Assembly (NCBI GenBank): GCA_048463395.1 | Contig: DBFWPL010000008.1 | Coordinates: forward strand, 1-64,000 | Direction of reading: 5' to 3' | Origin: JAGAJR01 sp048463395 | GTDB lineage: Bacteria > Pseudomonadota > Alphaproteobacteria > RF32 > CAG-239 | DNA length: 64,000 bases | In this document: positions 24,260-33,562 of the stretch, piece after piece | Position numbering within the stretch: the first letter of the stretch is position 1 | How the letters are laid out: each line of letters starts with the position of its first letter | The notes under the pieces: model-generated | Databases searched by the model: none | What the model saw: only the letters and a program-made list of their open reading frames with translations | What the model was told of the DNA's origin: nothing | Translations under genes and position numbers: made by a program

Positions 24260-25295
24260 CGGATGAAGCTCCTTTTTCTCTTAAAATACGTGCCCGTTCT
24301 CTCCGGATTTCAACAGGAATTTGCGGCATTAAAGCTGCCGGTGTTCCCGGGCGTTCCGAATACGGGAAAACATGCAGTTTGGAAATTCCGGCTTCATCGA
24401 CCAGTTTGCAGGTGTTTTGAAAGTTTTCTTCGGTTTCGGTCGGAAAGCCGCAGATAAAATCAGAACCGAAGGTGGCTTCGGGACGTTGTTTTCGGATGTT
24501 GTTGCAAAGGTTAATAACGTTTTCTCTGGTGTGGCGTCTTTTCATTCGTTTTAAAATCATATTATCGCCGGATTGAACAGAGAGATGAAAATGAGGGTGT
24601 ATGTTGGGATATTGTCCGACTAATCTGATAAATTCTTCATCGACGGCGGCCGGATCCAAAGAGCCAAACTGCAGGCTCGGCAGGTCGGGAAATGTCTCAA
24701 GAATATGTCTTACCAAGGTACTGAATGACGGCCGATAGGAACAGGCGTCAACACCGGTCAGGCAGATTTCCTTAAATCCCTGTTCAAGGAGTTCTTTGAT
24801 TTGTTTGAGAATGCTTTCTTCGGCAACAGAGCGATTATTCCCTCTGGCATAAGGGACGATGCAGTAAGTACAGCGGTGGTTGCAACCTTGCTGTATTTGT
24901 ACGAAAGCTCTTTGTCTGCCTTCAAATCCGGTAATGAGGTAATGGTCGTAGTCTTCATATTTAAAAATATCGCCGACAATGGATTTTTCCGTCAGTTCTC
25001 CGGCGATGTATTTTTCTATTTCCGCTTTTTCTTTATTTCCTAAAACTAAGTCAACTTCAGGCATTTCAGCAAAACGGCGGGGATTAATCTGTGCGGCACA
25101 TCCGGTTACGATAATTCTGGCCTCGGGATTGTTTTTGCGAAGTTTGCGAATAGTTTGACGGCATTGGCGTTCGGCTTCGCCGGTAACGGCACAGGTGTTG
25201 ACGACAATGACGTTGTCAAGTTCTGACAGCTTTTCTTTCAGCACTTCCGATTCATAACTGTTAATCCGACAGCCGAGTGTGATAACTTCTACCAT
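24252..25295 (-). CDS. mtaB: tRNA methylthiotransferase MtaB (radical SAM)
   Basis: It adds a methylthio group to t6A37 of tRNA. The sequence shows an N-terminal MTTase domain (EVITLGCRINSYESEVLKEK, VVNTCAVTGEAERQ) and the radical SAM cluster QQGCNHRCTYCIVPYARG. The product is 347 residues from ATG 25295, which follows GAGAGGG by seven bases. A 19-residue extension from 25352 is possible but would read through a terminator hairpin. That hairpin's 3' arm contains the ribosome binding site, an unusual arrangement. Confidence 0.92.
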   Translation of the reverse strand: MVEVITLGCRINSYESEVLKEKLSELDNVIVVNTCAVTGEAERQCRQTIRKLRKNNPEARIIVTGCAAQINPRRFAEMPEVDLVLGNKEKAEIEKYIAGELTEKSIVGDIFKYEDYDHYLITGFEGRQRAFVQIQQGCNHRCTYCIVPYARGNNRSVAEESILKQIKELLEQGFKEICLTGVDACSYRPSFSTLVRHILETFPDLPSLQFGSLDPAAVDEEFIRLVGQYPNIHPHFHLSVQSGDNMILKRMKRRHTRENVINLCNNIRKQRPEATFGSDFICGFPTETEENFQNTCKLVDEAGISKLHVFPYSERPGTPAALMPQIPVEIRRERARILREKGASSDE

Positions 25296-25300
25296 AAAAA

Positions 25301-25344
25301 ATCCCTCTCTTGATAATATTGGCAATATAAGGCAAGAGAGGGAT
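25301..25344 (-). terminator. ldh terminator overlapping the mtaB ribosome binding site
   Basis: The perfect 12-bp stem ATCCCTCTCTTG/CAAGAGAGGGAT (25301-25312 and 25333-25344) is followed on the minus strand by six Ts that run into the mtaB ATG. It ends the ldh transcript and also hides the mtaB GAGAGGG site in its 3' arm. Confidence 0.7.
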
Positions 25345-25368
25345 AAAATCAAATTATCTGTTGAGTTT

Positions 25369-26328
25369 TTAAGCAGATTTTGCAGTTTTTTCTATCATTT
25401 CAACGGCTTTATCCGAATATTCTTTGATTTTTTCGGCACTAAACTTCAAATCGCGGTGTTCGCTTTCAGATAATCTCGGATAGATAACGTTATGAATGCC
25501 TCTTTTCCCGACTACGGTTGGTAAAGAAACGCAAACGTTTTCAACTCCTTCAACATCTTCATGATGTGATGAAACGGTTAAAATGGCATATTCGTTGGTC
25601 GTAATTGCCTGACAAATCCGGCATAAAGCACCGGCAATTCCATAGAATGTGGCCCCTTTACCGTCAATGATTTTGTATGCGGCGTTGCGGACGCAATCGT
25701 CAATGGAGGCTTTGACTTCAGGTGTAAACGGTTTGCCGACCATGCGGGCCAGCTCTTCAATCTGAACGGTTCCCGCATCTCCGTTAGACCAGATCAGGAC
25801 TTCACTGTCGCCGTGTTCACCCAGGACGTTGGCATGAATGGATTTTGGTGAAACACCCAAATGATAGCCGAGCAGAGTACGGAAACGGGAAGTGTCGAGG
25901 ACCGTTCCGCTGCCGATGACCCGTTCTTTCGGAAAGCCGGAAAGGCGAAGAGCAACTTCCGTCATGATGTCTGCCGGGTTGGCCGTAATCAACAAAATGC
26001 AGTTTGGGGCGGCTTTAACGACTTCAGGAATGATGCTTTCGAATATTTTAACGTTGCGACCAAGCAGATCAATACGGGTTTCTCCGGGTTTTTGGTTGGC
26101 TCCGGCGGTAATGATGACGACCTCACATCCGGACAAATCCTGATATGTTCCGCATTTTACTTTATTGGCATAAGCAAACGGGGTGGCGTGAGCGAGGTCC
26201 ATGGCCTCGGCTTCGGCTTTTTTCTCATTTGCGTCAATTAATACAACTTTTCTGGCAACCCCTCTCATAACCAAAGCGAAGGCTGTCGCACTGCCGACGG
26301 AACCGGCTCCTACTATTCCTACTTTCAT
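25369..26328 (-). CDS. ldh: L-lactate dehydrogenase
   Basis: This 319-residue NAD-dependent 2-hydroxyacid dehydrogenase of the LDH/MDH fold has the Rossmann start VGIVGAGSVGSATAFALVMR and the catalytic-histidine motif NVLGEHGDSEV. The substrate-specificity loop reads AGANQKPGETR, with Gln where malate dehydrogenases have Arg, so pyruvate/lactate is the likely pair. This suggests fermentation, fitting a gut habitat together with ppdK. It ends in the hairpin before mtaB. Confidence 0.88.
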   Translation of the reverse strand: MKVGIVGAGSVGSATAFALVMRGVARKVVLIDANEKKAEAEAMDLAHATPFAYANKVKCGTYQDLSGCEVVIITAGANQKPGETRIDLLGRNVKIFESIIPEVVKAAPNCILLITANPADIMTEVALRLSGFPKERVIGSGTVLDTSRFRTLLGYHLGVSPKSIHANVLGEHGDSEVLIWSNGDAGTVQIEELARMVGKPFTPEVKASIDDCVRNAAYKIIDGKGATFYGIAGALCRICQAITTNEYAILTVSSHHEDVEGVENVCVSLPTVVGKRGIHNVIYPRLSESEHRDLKFSAEKIKEYSDKAVEMIEKTAKSA

Positions 26329-26440
26329 GTTCCCTCCAAACGGTATCTACAATATATTGAGACCGTTTTCTTATTGTGTGTTAATCTAATTTTTTAGCCG
26401 TGATTAATATAAGAATTTTTTTTCGGAAAGCAATAAAAAA

Positions 26441-26460
26441 GGTCATCAATTTTGATGACC
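26441..26460 (-). terminator. Terminator of the acidic membrane protein gene
   Basis: The perfect stem GGTCATCAA/TTGATGACC has a two-base centre. On the minus strand it is followed by six Ts (26435-26440). Confidence 0.75.
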
Positions 26461-26481
26461 TTAGTAATAAATTATGAAAAA

Positions 26482-26739
26482 TTATTCTTTTTCGGAAGTT
26501 TCTTCGCTTTCAATGACGGTTTCCTCTTCCATGCCGTTGTCGTCAACGCCTTCAACAATCGTTTCCTCTTCTTCGGAACCATTTTCTTCGGGAGCGGCAA
26601 TTTCAGCATTGCCGACAGCTTCGGTATCAACAGTTTCAATAACTGTCGGAGCAGTCTCTTCTTTGTTGTTTTCCTTTACAAAACGGCTGATAACCATGAG
26701 TGCGACAATTACCAGTACAATATAAAAAATTTTTTTCAT
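26482..26739 (-). CDS. Small membrane-anchored acidic protein
   Basis: From ATG 26739 (GAGG upstream) the 85-residue product has one N-terminal membrane helix (MKKIFYIVLVIVALMVISRF). A tail of about 60 residues, nearly half Glu, follows. A long disordered acidic tail on the periplasmic or cytoplasmic face is likely. No family is recognised. Its own terminator follows. The region 26740-27055 has no gene; it carries the likely acpP promoter (TTGTCA at 26968-26973 with a weak -10 near 26990). Confidence 0.6.
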   Translation of the reverse strand: MKKIFYIVLVIVALMVISRFVKENNKEETAPTVIETVDTEAVGNAEIAAPEENGSEEEETIVEGVDDNGMEEETVIESEETSEKE

Positions 26740-27055
26740 CTTTATGCCTCTTTGCAGATCATTAACGTTCTTGCACAAGGATATGAATATCTTGGATATT
26801 TGTCAATGACAATCAGAGGTTTTATTGCAGAATATATTTTGATATTCGGGAGACGTTTTTGTAAAAATAAAATATTTATCCACTTTTGTATCTTGCCGAA
26901 AGTGTAGATGTTTCAAGCTTTTTGGCGTTTTTTGAAGATTTTGTTTGTCGGTTTTTTTAAAAAATGCTTGTCAAATAGGATAAAATTGTGATAACTAGTC
27001 AATCACAGCCATTTTGGCTTGAATAATTTGTTTTAATATTTTAGAGGTTTATCAT

Positions 27056-27289
27056 ATGACTGATACAGCTAATCGCGTTAAGAAAATCGTAGCAGAACAC
27101 CTTGGCGTAGAAGAATCAAAAGTAACAGATACAGCTAGTTTCATTGACGATTTAGGTGCAGATAGCTTAGATACAGTAGAATTGGTTATGGCTTTCGAAG
27201 AAGAATTCGGTTGCGAAATTCCTGATGAAGCTGCTGAAAAAATTCTTACTGTAAAAGATGCTATCGACTATCTTTCTAAGAATGCTTAA
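27056..27289 (+). CDS. acpP: Acyl carrier protein
   Basis: This 77-residue acidic carrier of fatty-acid synthesis has the phosphopantetheine serine in DDLGADSLDTVELVMAFEEE. The length and sequence are typical. AGAGG lies upstream. It is followed by a stem-loop and then fabF, the usual order. Confidence 0.97.
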   Translation: MTDTANRVKKIVAEHLGVEESKVTDTASFIDDLGADSLDTVELVMAFEEEFGCEIPDEAAEKILTVKDAIDYLSKNA

Positions 27290-27313
27290 GTCTTACTGAC
27301 TATGTGATTGATG

Positions 27314-27344
27314 AAACTCGCTTTAAATTCATTTAGGCGAGTTT
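27314..27344 (+). terminator. Weak or partial terminator between acpP and fabF
   Basis: AAACTCGC (27314-27321) pairs with GCGAGTTT (27337-27344) around a 15-base loop, followed by TGTCTT. The short T run suggests partial termination, which would let acpP be made in excess of fabF. Confidence 0.5.
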
Positions 27345-27384
27345 TGTCTTATAAAAGAAGAACAATAAACTACGAGGTAATTTG

Positions 27385-28662
27385 ATGAGAAGAGTTGTTG
27401 TAACCGGTCTTGGTGTTGTTTCTCCTCTGGGAAGAGGTGTTGAGTATAATTGGAAATGTTTGTTGGAAGGAAAATCCGGTGTTCGCAAAATTGAAAATAT
27501 TGATTTGAAGGATATTCCTGTTCAAATCGCCGGACAAGTGCCTTGGGGTACAGGTGAGCATGAGTTCAATCCGGATACGGTTATGGCTCCGAAAGATCAG
27601 AAAAAGAATGATAAGTTTATTCTTTACGGTATGGCTGCCGGAAGCGATGCTCTTGAAGATGCCGGATGGAATCCCGAAACGGTCGACGAAGAAGAAAAAT
27701 ATCGTGCCGGCGTGATGATGGGATCCGGTATCGGTGGGTTACAGGCAATTTATGATAATGCCATTTCTTTTAACGAAGTCGGTATGAAAAAAATTTCTCC
27801 GTTCTTTATTCCTTCGGTTTTAATTAATCTGATTTCAGGTAATTTGTCTATTAAATATGGTCTTAAAGGACCGAATCATTCTTGTGTTACGGCTTGTTCC
27901 ACCGGTACTCATGCTATTGGCGATGCCGCAGCCATGATTGCTCGCGGCGATGCCGATTTGATGGTTGCCGGCGGTGCCGAATCTGCCGTTAATGTTTTGG
28001 GGTTATCCGGTTTTGCCAGAATGAAAGCGGTTACTTCAGAATATAATGATTCCCCTGAAAAAGCCTCCCGTCCTTGGGATAAAGGCCGTAGCGGCTTCGT
28101 TATGGGAGAAGGTTCCGGTGCATTGGTTTTGGAAGAATTGGAGCATGCTAAAGCCCGCGGTGCAAAAATTTATGCAGAAGTTGTCGGTTACGGTATGAGC
28201 GGCGATGCTTATCATATTACGGCTCCTTCCGGCGACGGGGCTTATCGTGCGATGAAAATGGCGGCGGATCATGCAAGAGAAAACGGTGTGGAACTCAGCG
28301 ATATCGGTTATATCAATGCTCACGGAACATCTACGCCTGCCGGTGATGTCGGCGAGGCTATGGCGGTCAAGCGTTTGTTTGGAGATGAGGGAATTAAAAA
28401 AGTTTCCATGTCTTCCACCAAGTCGGCTATCGGGCATTTGTTGGGGGCGGCCGGTGCCGTGGAAGCGGTTTATTCCATTATGGCAATTAAAGATCAGATT
28501 TGTCCTCCGACATTAAACCTTGAGAATCCGGAAGAAGAATTGGCTGATTTTGATTTGGTTCCTCTTAAAGCCAAGAAAAGAGAAATTAAGGCTGCTATGT
28601 CTAACTCTTTTGGTTTTGGCGGAACAAACTCTTCATTGGTATTCAAAAAATATGTCGGATAA
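27385..28662 (+). CDS. fabF: 3-oxoacyl-ACP synthase II
   Basis: This 425-residue KAS II elongates acyl-ACP chains. The catalytic Cys lies in SCVTACSTGTHAIGDAAAMI, and the two His in INAHGTSTPAGDVGEAMAVK and KSAIGHLLGAAGAVEA. ATG 27385 follows GAGG by seven bases; the TTG one codon earlier is less likely. mltG begins six bases downstream. Confidence 0.96.
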   Translation: MRRVVVTGLGVVSPLGRGVEYNWKCLLEGKSGVRKIENIDLKDIPVQIAGQVPWGTGEHEFNPDTVMAPKDQKKNDKFILYGMAAGSDALEDAGWNPETVDEEEKYRAGVMMGSGIGGLQAIYDNAISFNEVGMKKISPFFIPSVLINLISGNLSIKYGLKGPNHSCVTACSTGTHAIGDAAAMIARGDADLMVAGGAESAVNVLGLSGFARMKAVTSEYNDSPEKASRPWDKGRSGFVMGEGSGALVLEELEHAKARGAKIYAEVVGYGMSGDAYHITAPSGDGAYRAMKMAADHARENGVELSDIGYINAHGTSTPAGDVGEAMAVKRLFGDEGIKKVSMSSTKSAIGHLLGAAGAVEAVYSIMAIKDQICPPTLNLENPEEELADFDLVPLKAKKREIKAAMSNSFGFGGTNSSLVFKKYVG

Positions 28663-28668
28663 GGACAA

Positions 28669-29628
28669 ATGCGTCTGGTACGAAACATTGTTTTATTATT
28701 GGTGATTGCTTCGGCAGTCTTATATTATCAAATTAAGGAGTGGGTCTTTGAACAAGGCCCGCTCTTTGATGTTGTTAATGTTGTTATTCCCAAAGGGGCA
28801 TCATCAGCCCTTGTTGCGAATCAGCTCTCGGAAGCAAACGTTATTGCTCATCCGTTGGTCTTTCGGATTTATGCAAGGGTTTCCGGTTTGGATAAGCAGT
28901 TAAAAGCAGGAGAATATCAGTTTATGCCGGAGGTTTCCATTGCAGAAGTTTTGGAAAAAATTGCCAACGGAGAAGTATATTATCACAAGATAACTATTCC
29001 TGAGGGGCTTACTTCCGGTCAGATTATGTATATGATTTCCTCTTATCCGGGGTTAAGCGGAGAGATTGAGCTTGATGTGAAAGAGGGGGAACTTCTGCCT
29101 GAAACATATAGTTTTGAGTTAGGAGCTTCCAGAGACAGTGTTTTGTTGCAAGCCAAAGCGGCTATGAAAAAAGCCAAAGAAGAAACTTGGCAGCAAAGGC
29201 ATGAAAAGCTTCCGATTAAAAATATGGAAGAAATGTTGGTTTTAGCTTCCATTATTGAGAAAGAAACGGGTGTTGCCGAAGAGCGGAAACTGGTGTCTTC
29301 AGTGTTTATCAACAGATTGAAAAAAGGAATGCGTCTGCAGACGGATCCGTCGGTTATTTATGCTTTGACCGAAGGAGAAAGTGATTTTGGCAGGAAGTTA
29401 AGCCGTGCAGATTTGCAGGTGGATAGTCCTTATAATACTTATAAAAATTATGGTTTGCCGCCGGGACCTATTTGTAATCCGGGAAGAGAAGCTTTATTGG
29501 CGGCTGTTCAGCCTGAAAATACGAAGTTTTTGTATTTTGTGGCAAACGGAAAAGGCGGTCATAATTTTGCCGCAAGCCTAGATGAACACAACACAAATGT
29601 TCAGAACTATCGAAAGCTCAAAAATTAA
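28669..29628 (+). CDS. mltG: Endolytic murein transglycosylase MltG
   Basis: This 319-residue single-pass membrane protein (N-terminal helix VRNIVLLLVIASAVLYYQIK) has the YceG-like domain. The catalytic Glu region is in EEMLVLASIIEKETGVAEER, and the conserved RLQTDPSVIYAL and NTYKNYGLPPGPICNPGREA are present. It cuts nascent glycan strands and so sets their length. Its position after fabF is the common alphaproteobacterial order. Confidence 0.95.
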   Translation: MRLVRNIVLLLVIASAVLYYQIKEWVFEQGPLFDVVNVVIPKGASSALVANQLSEANVIAHPLVFRIYARVSGLDKQLKAGEYQFMPEVSIAEVLEKIANGEVYYHKITIPEGLTSGQIMYMISSYPGLSGEIELDVKEGELLPETYSFELGASRDSVLLQAKAAMKKAKEETWQQRHEKLPIKNMEEMLVLASIIEKETGVAEERKLVSSVFINRLKKGMRLQTDPSVIYALTEGESDFGRKLSRADLQVDSPYNTYKNYGLPPGPICNPGREALLAAVQPENTKFLYFVANGKGGHNFAASLDEHNTNVQNYRKLKN

Positions 29629-29640
29629 AACAGAAAACTC

Positions 29641-30138
29641 TTAAGCTTGTCCGACAGTTTCCATCATCATCGGATAGAGAGCTTGTTTGGGATCCATGCC
29701 TTTAGAGAGAACGACCTTGAATATCGGATACATCCGTTCACATTCTTTAATGGCGATGTCGATGATTTGAGAAATTTTGTTTTCAAAGATGTTTTCACTG
29801 TCATTTAAGAGAACCGAGTGTTTGAAAACAGGCATTTTTTGTTCGGTCCAGTAAGAAAAATGTCCGACCCAGAGTTCTTCGTTAGCCAGAGCCAGCAATT
29901 CAAAAATTTTTGAACGATCTTCAATCTCTGATTCAATATCCATTAAGCAGGAAATGTGTAAACACTGCATATTGGTTTCCCAGGCAAAGAACAGCAGCAT
30001 ATTGTTCCATTTTCCCTGAACCTCTACGACTACTTCGTTGGCATTGCGGCGTTCCAATTCAAAAGATTTGGCACTGAAAATGTTTTCAACGGTGTCTATC
30101 GGGTTAAAAGATAAGGCGAAATTCTTTGCCGCTTGCAT
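29641..30138 (-). CDS. YbjN domain-containing protein
   Basis: From ATG 30138 (CAGGAG eight bases upstream) the 165-residue product matches the alphaproteobacterial YbjN family (NPIDTVENIFSAKSFELERR, then EVQGKWNNMLLFFAWETNM). The fold is chaperone-like; the cellular role is not well defined, and in other bacteria it is linked to stress and motility. The stop lies close to the mltG end (convergent). It is monocistronic. Confidence 0.8.
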   Translation of the reverse strand: MQAAKNFALSFNPIDTVENIFSAKSFELERRNANEVVVEVQGKWNNMLLFFAWETNMQCLHISCLMDIESEIEDRSKIFELLALANEELWVGHFSYWTEQKMPVFKHSVLLNDSENIFENKISQIIDIAIKECERMYPIFKVVLSKGMDPKQALYPMMMETVGQA

Positions 30139-30406
30139 ACTGATTGCTCCTGTAGTTTTTGGGTCGAACTTAGATTGACATCCCGAGTCGCAGAAGACAA
30201 TCAACAAAGACAAGTTTTCCACTTTTATTGTATAAAAATTTTTAGCAGTCTATTTTTTTTATGAAAAAACAATCTTATATAAAATTACTTTGTTTGTAAA
30301 AATTTTTAGATGTGGATATATTTTTTAATATTAATATAATCTTTACCAATAGATGACTTGGACATGCCAAGTGCTTTATTTAACAGTGTTTTCAGAAAGA
30401 GCAAAA

Positions 30407-31204
30407 ATGACAGGATTAGCTTTTCCGGATATTTCCCCGATTATTTTTTCCATCGGGCCGCTTTCCATTCGTTGGTATTCAATGGCTTATTTGTTTGGGA
30501 TTTTGTTTGGGTGGTTTTTGGTAAACCGATATATTAAAAAGTATAAAATAAATTTATCCCAAACCGATCTTGAGGACTTGGTTTTTTATATTACTTTGGG
30601 AATTATTCTCGGAGGGCGTTTGGGGTATGTTTTGTTTTACGGAACTTCAGCCTTTTGGCATAATCCGTTGCAGATTTTAGCGATATGGCAGGGAGGAATG
30701 TCTTTTCATGGCGGTATTATCGGTGTTATTACCGCGATTTATCTGTTTGCCGGAAAGATAAAATATCCGTTTTTAGGAATTACGGATTTGGTGGTTTTAG
30801 TTGTGCCTGTCGGTGTTTTTTTCGGGCGTATTGCCAACTTTGTTAATGATGAGTTGTGGGGGCGGGTTACCGATGTGGCTTGGGCGGTTCGTTTTCCTAA
30901 CGGAGGTTATTTGCCGAGGCATCCTTCCCAGATATATGAAGCCTTGCTGGAGGGGTTGTTGACGTTTGTGATTTTAAACCTCTTATGGCGGAAAAAATGG
31001 GTGCGGGAACACACCGGTTTTGTTTCTTCCCTGTTTGTTTTGTGTTATGGTGTTTTTCGGATTTTGATGGAGCAGTTTCGGCAGCCGGATGCCCATATGG
31101 GTTTTTATTTGAGTTATTTTACCATGGGGCAGATTTTATCTTTGCCGTTAGTTGTTGTCGGAATATGGGTTTTGATTTTGAGCTGTCGGAAGGTTAAGCC
31201 TTAG
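30407..31204 (+). CDS. lgt: Prolipoprotein diacylglyceryl transferase
   Basis: This 265-residue membrane enzyme transfers diacylglycerol to the lipobox Cys of prolipoproteins. The signature is RIANFVNDELWGR, with SIRWYSMAYLFGILFGWFLV and FRQPDAHMGF also typical. I use ATG 30407; upstream codons to 30353 lack family similarity. Convergent with the GGDEF gene, whose end overlaps its last 11 bases. Confidence 0.95.
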   Translation: MTGLAFPDISPIIFSIGPLSIRWYSMAYLFGILFGWFLVNRYIKKYKINLSQTDLEDLVFYITLGIILGGRLGYVLFYGTSAFWHNPLQILAIWQGGMSFHGGIIGVITAIYLFAGKIKYPFLGITDLVVLVVPVGVFFGRIANFVNDELWGRVTDVAWAVRFPNGGYLPRHPSQIYEALLEGLLTFVILNLLWRKKWVREHTGFVSSLFVLCYGVFRILMEQFRQPDAHMGFYLSYFTMGQILSLPLVVVGIWVLILSCRKVKP

Positions 31205-32369
31205 ACGTTACGTTTTGGCTGAACTGATGAGTTTTCTGCATGGCTTTGTGTGCTCTTACCAAAACTTCGTAAGAGTTGGCATCGCTGCGTTTCTTTTCTG
31301 ATACGCTGCAAGATACGGTTAGTTTGAGCGGTTTGGTGTTGCCTTTAATGATGAATTCGGCCGAGGCAACTGCTCTTCGGATTTTCTCTAATCGTTCGTA
31401 TCCGGTGTTTTTATCTTCATTTTTAAAGATGATAACGAATTCATCCTCACTATAGTGGTAAACAGGTTCTTCCGTTTCGGTTTCCATAATTCTTTGTGTA
31501 ATCATACGGGTAAGGGCATTGGCACTTGAGAGGCCGAATATCCGTCTGAGACGGGCATAGTCGTCAATGCAAATGATGCCGATACTGTATTTAAGCGGAA
31601 ATTTTTTGGCGTCGATGATATATGAATTGCGGCTGGGAAGTCCGGTTAATATGTCTTTGTATGTCGTGTAATGGATATTACGAATCACGGCGATTGTCAG
31701 AGACAAAGCAGCTGAGGAAAAGAAGAGAGTAAGGGCTGTTGCCGAAGAAGAATAGTAAAATCCGAAGAAGATACCCATAACGGCAAAAAACAAAGCGGAT
31801 GAGAGAATATATCCGTTAAATGAGGTTTGGATAAATGTTGCGGCTATTAATGCCAAGAAAAGGAGCAGACTGAGGTCATTCAGGTTATCGGTTGTTTGTG
31901 TGAAGAAATTGTATTTCAGAGCTATGCCGGCCGCAGAGATTTTTTCGGCAACAGCGTATTGAATAAACAAACCGAGCAGAAAGTATACGTTTTCTTTTTT
32001 CATCAGTTGTTTGGGCGGATAAAAACAGAAAAAGCCCAAGTTCAGAGGAATAAAAAAGCATAGATTGGCAAATGCGGGGGTTGTCTGGTAAGTTTCGCCA
32101 TAGGTGCGTTTGATATAATTGATAAGGATGTAGCTTAACAGCAGCAGAAGAATGAAAAAGACCGGTTTTCTGCGGTTGAAATATAACAAAATCAGAAAAC
32201 TGACGAAGTTAAGAGCATAAAAAGCATAGTGCAGGGAAAGCATGGTGTTTTCGGATAAATCGACATATCCGTAAAATGCGAGCAAGCTACCGGCGAAAAA
32301 CAGTGCCGGAATGAAAGAGTTTTTTATCAGTAGTATACTTTGCTTTATGTTAAATGAAAATTTAAACAC
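31194..32369 (-). CDS. Membrane GGDEF-domain protein with degenerate active site
   Basis: This 391-residue protein has about seven to eight N-terminal membrane helices (residues 15-220). A GGDEF-like domain follows, recognisable by YKDILTGLPSRNSYIIDAKK. The active-site loop reads YHYSEDEFVIIF, so the two glycines of GGDEF are replaced by Ser and Glu. Cyclase activity is therefore doubtful; a c-di-GMP or GTP sensor role is more likely. No inhibitory RxxD site is evident. It is monocistronic. Confidence 0.8.
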   Translation of the reverse strand: MFKFSFNIKQSILLIKNSFIPALFFAGSLLAFYGYVDLSENTMLSLHYAFYALNFVSFLILLYFNRRKPVFFILLLLLSYILINYIKRTYGETYQTTPAFANLCFFIPLNLGFFCFYPPKQLMKKENVYFLLGLFIQYAVAEKISAAGIALKYNFFTQTTDNLNDLSLLLFLALIAATFIQTSFNGYILSSALFFAVMGIFFGFYYSSSATALTLFFSSAALSLTIAVIRNIHYTTYKDILTGLPSRNSYIIDAKKFPLKYSIGIICIDDYARLRRIFGLSSANALTRMITQRIMETETEEPVYHYSEDEFVIIFKNEDKNTGYERLEKIRRAVASAEFIIKGNTKPLKLTVSCSVSEKKRSDANSYEVLVRAHKAMQKTHQFSQNVTSKA

Positions 32370-32413
32370 GCTAAACCTCTTTGTTAACCAGAGGTATCTT
32401 ATAAATTAAGCGT

Positions 32414-33481
32414 TTAAATTTTGTTTACGCATTTCAAAATTGAGCTGTCGCCGTATGAATAAAAATGGTATTTCTTTTTCATGGCGTGTCGGTAGGCTTC
32501 TTTCATCCGGTCAATACCGGCAATGGCACATACAAGCATAAATAAGGTTGATTTCGGCAGATGGAAGTTGGTTATCAGCATATCAATAATTTTAAATTTA
32601 TATCCCGGAGTAATGAAAATGTCGGTGTCATCGGCGAATGGATGCAAAATGCCTTTATTATCCGCAGCACTTTCCAAAAGTCTAAGGGACGTAGTGCCGA
32701 CGGCGATAATCCGTTTTCCGTCAGCTTTAGCCTTATTTATGATTTCACAGCTCTCTGGTGTAATAATGCCATATTCCGAGTGCATTTTGTGGTCTTTTGT
32801 ATCTTCAACCTTAACCGGCAGGAACGTTCCGGCTCCGACATGAAGGGTGAGGAAAACTTCTTTGACGCCTTTGTCTGCGATTTTTTTCATGATTTCAGGG
32901 GTGAAATGCAGTCCTGCTGTCGGGGCGGCAACAGCACCCTCGTGTTTGGCATAGACGGTTTGATAATTTTCCTTATCATTACGGTTTTCGAGTTTTTCCC
33001 GTTTGATGTAAGGCGGAAGAGGCATGGAACCGTATGTTTCCAAAAGGTTGTTCAGTTCTTCCGGACGGCAGTTGAATGAAAGAATAACACCTTCTTCTCC
33101 TTTTTTTTCTACAACTCGGGCAGAAAATTTTGACTCCTCAGCAGAGATTCCTGCAGCATAAAATATAACTGTGTCGTCAGGACGGAGACGTTTGGCGTTT
33201 TTTATAAAAGCCCACCAGTTCAGGGCGTCTATCGGGCGGTACAGGGTTACTTCGACTTCAGCTTCTCCTCGTTTTCCGTATAATTTGGCAGGAATAACTT
33301 TTGTGTCGTTAAACACTAATACGTCTCCTTCGTTAAGGAGATCGGGCAGGGCTGTGAAAATACGGTCAGAAATTTCTCCTTCAACAGACAGGTCCAATAA
33401 TCGACAACTATCTCTCGGCTCGGCCGGTTGGTTGGCAATTAAATCTTTATCCAGTTCAAAATCAAAAATATCCACTTTCAT
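32414..33481 (-). CDS. queA: S-adenosylmethionine:tRNA ribosyltransferase-isomerase
   Basis: This 355-residue enzyme of queuosine synthesis transfers the ribosyl group from SAM to preQ1-tRNA. Typical blocks are IANQPAEPRDSCRLL, VAAPTAGLHFTPEIM, VGAGTFLPVKVEDTKDHKMH and ITNFHLPKSTLFMLVCAIAG. The length is normal. It is divergent from pheA. Confidence 0.96.
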   Translation of the reverse strand: MKVDIFDFELDKDLIANQPAEPRDSCRLLDLSVEGEISDRIFTALPDLLNEGDVLVFNDTKVIPAKLYGKRGEAEVEVTLYRPIDALNWWAFIKNAKRLRPDDTVIFYAAGISAEESKFSARVVEKKGEEGVILSFNCRPEELNNLLETYGSMPLPPYIKREKLENRNDKENYQTVYAKHEGAVAAPTAGLHFTPEIMKKIADKGVKEVFLTLHVGAGTFLPVKVEDTKDHKMHSEYGIITPESCEIINKAKADGKRIIAVGTTSLRLLESAADNKGILHPFADDTDIFITPGYKFKIIDMLITNFHLPKSTLFMLVCAIAGIDRMKEAYRHAMKKKYHFYSYGDSSILKCVNKI

Positions 33482-33562
33482 TTTTCTTAGTCCTTTAATT
33501 TTTTTGTCGTTATAGTATAAAGTTGCTTGATTAGCAAGTTTATTTTAAGAGAAGAGTTTGAA

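Noticed and set aside
25369..26328. Malate dehydrogenase
   Set aside because: The specificity loop has Gln (NQKPGETR) where malate dehydrogenases have Arg, so lactate dehydrogenase fits better.
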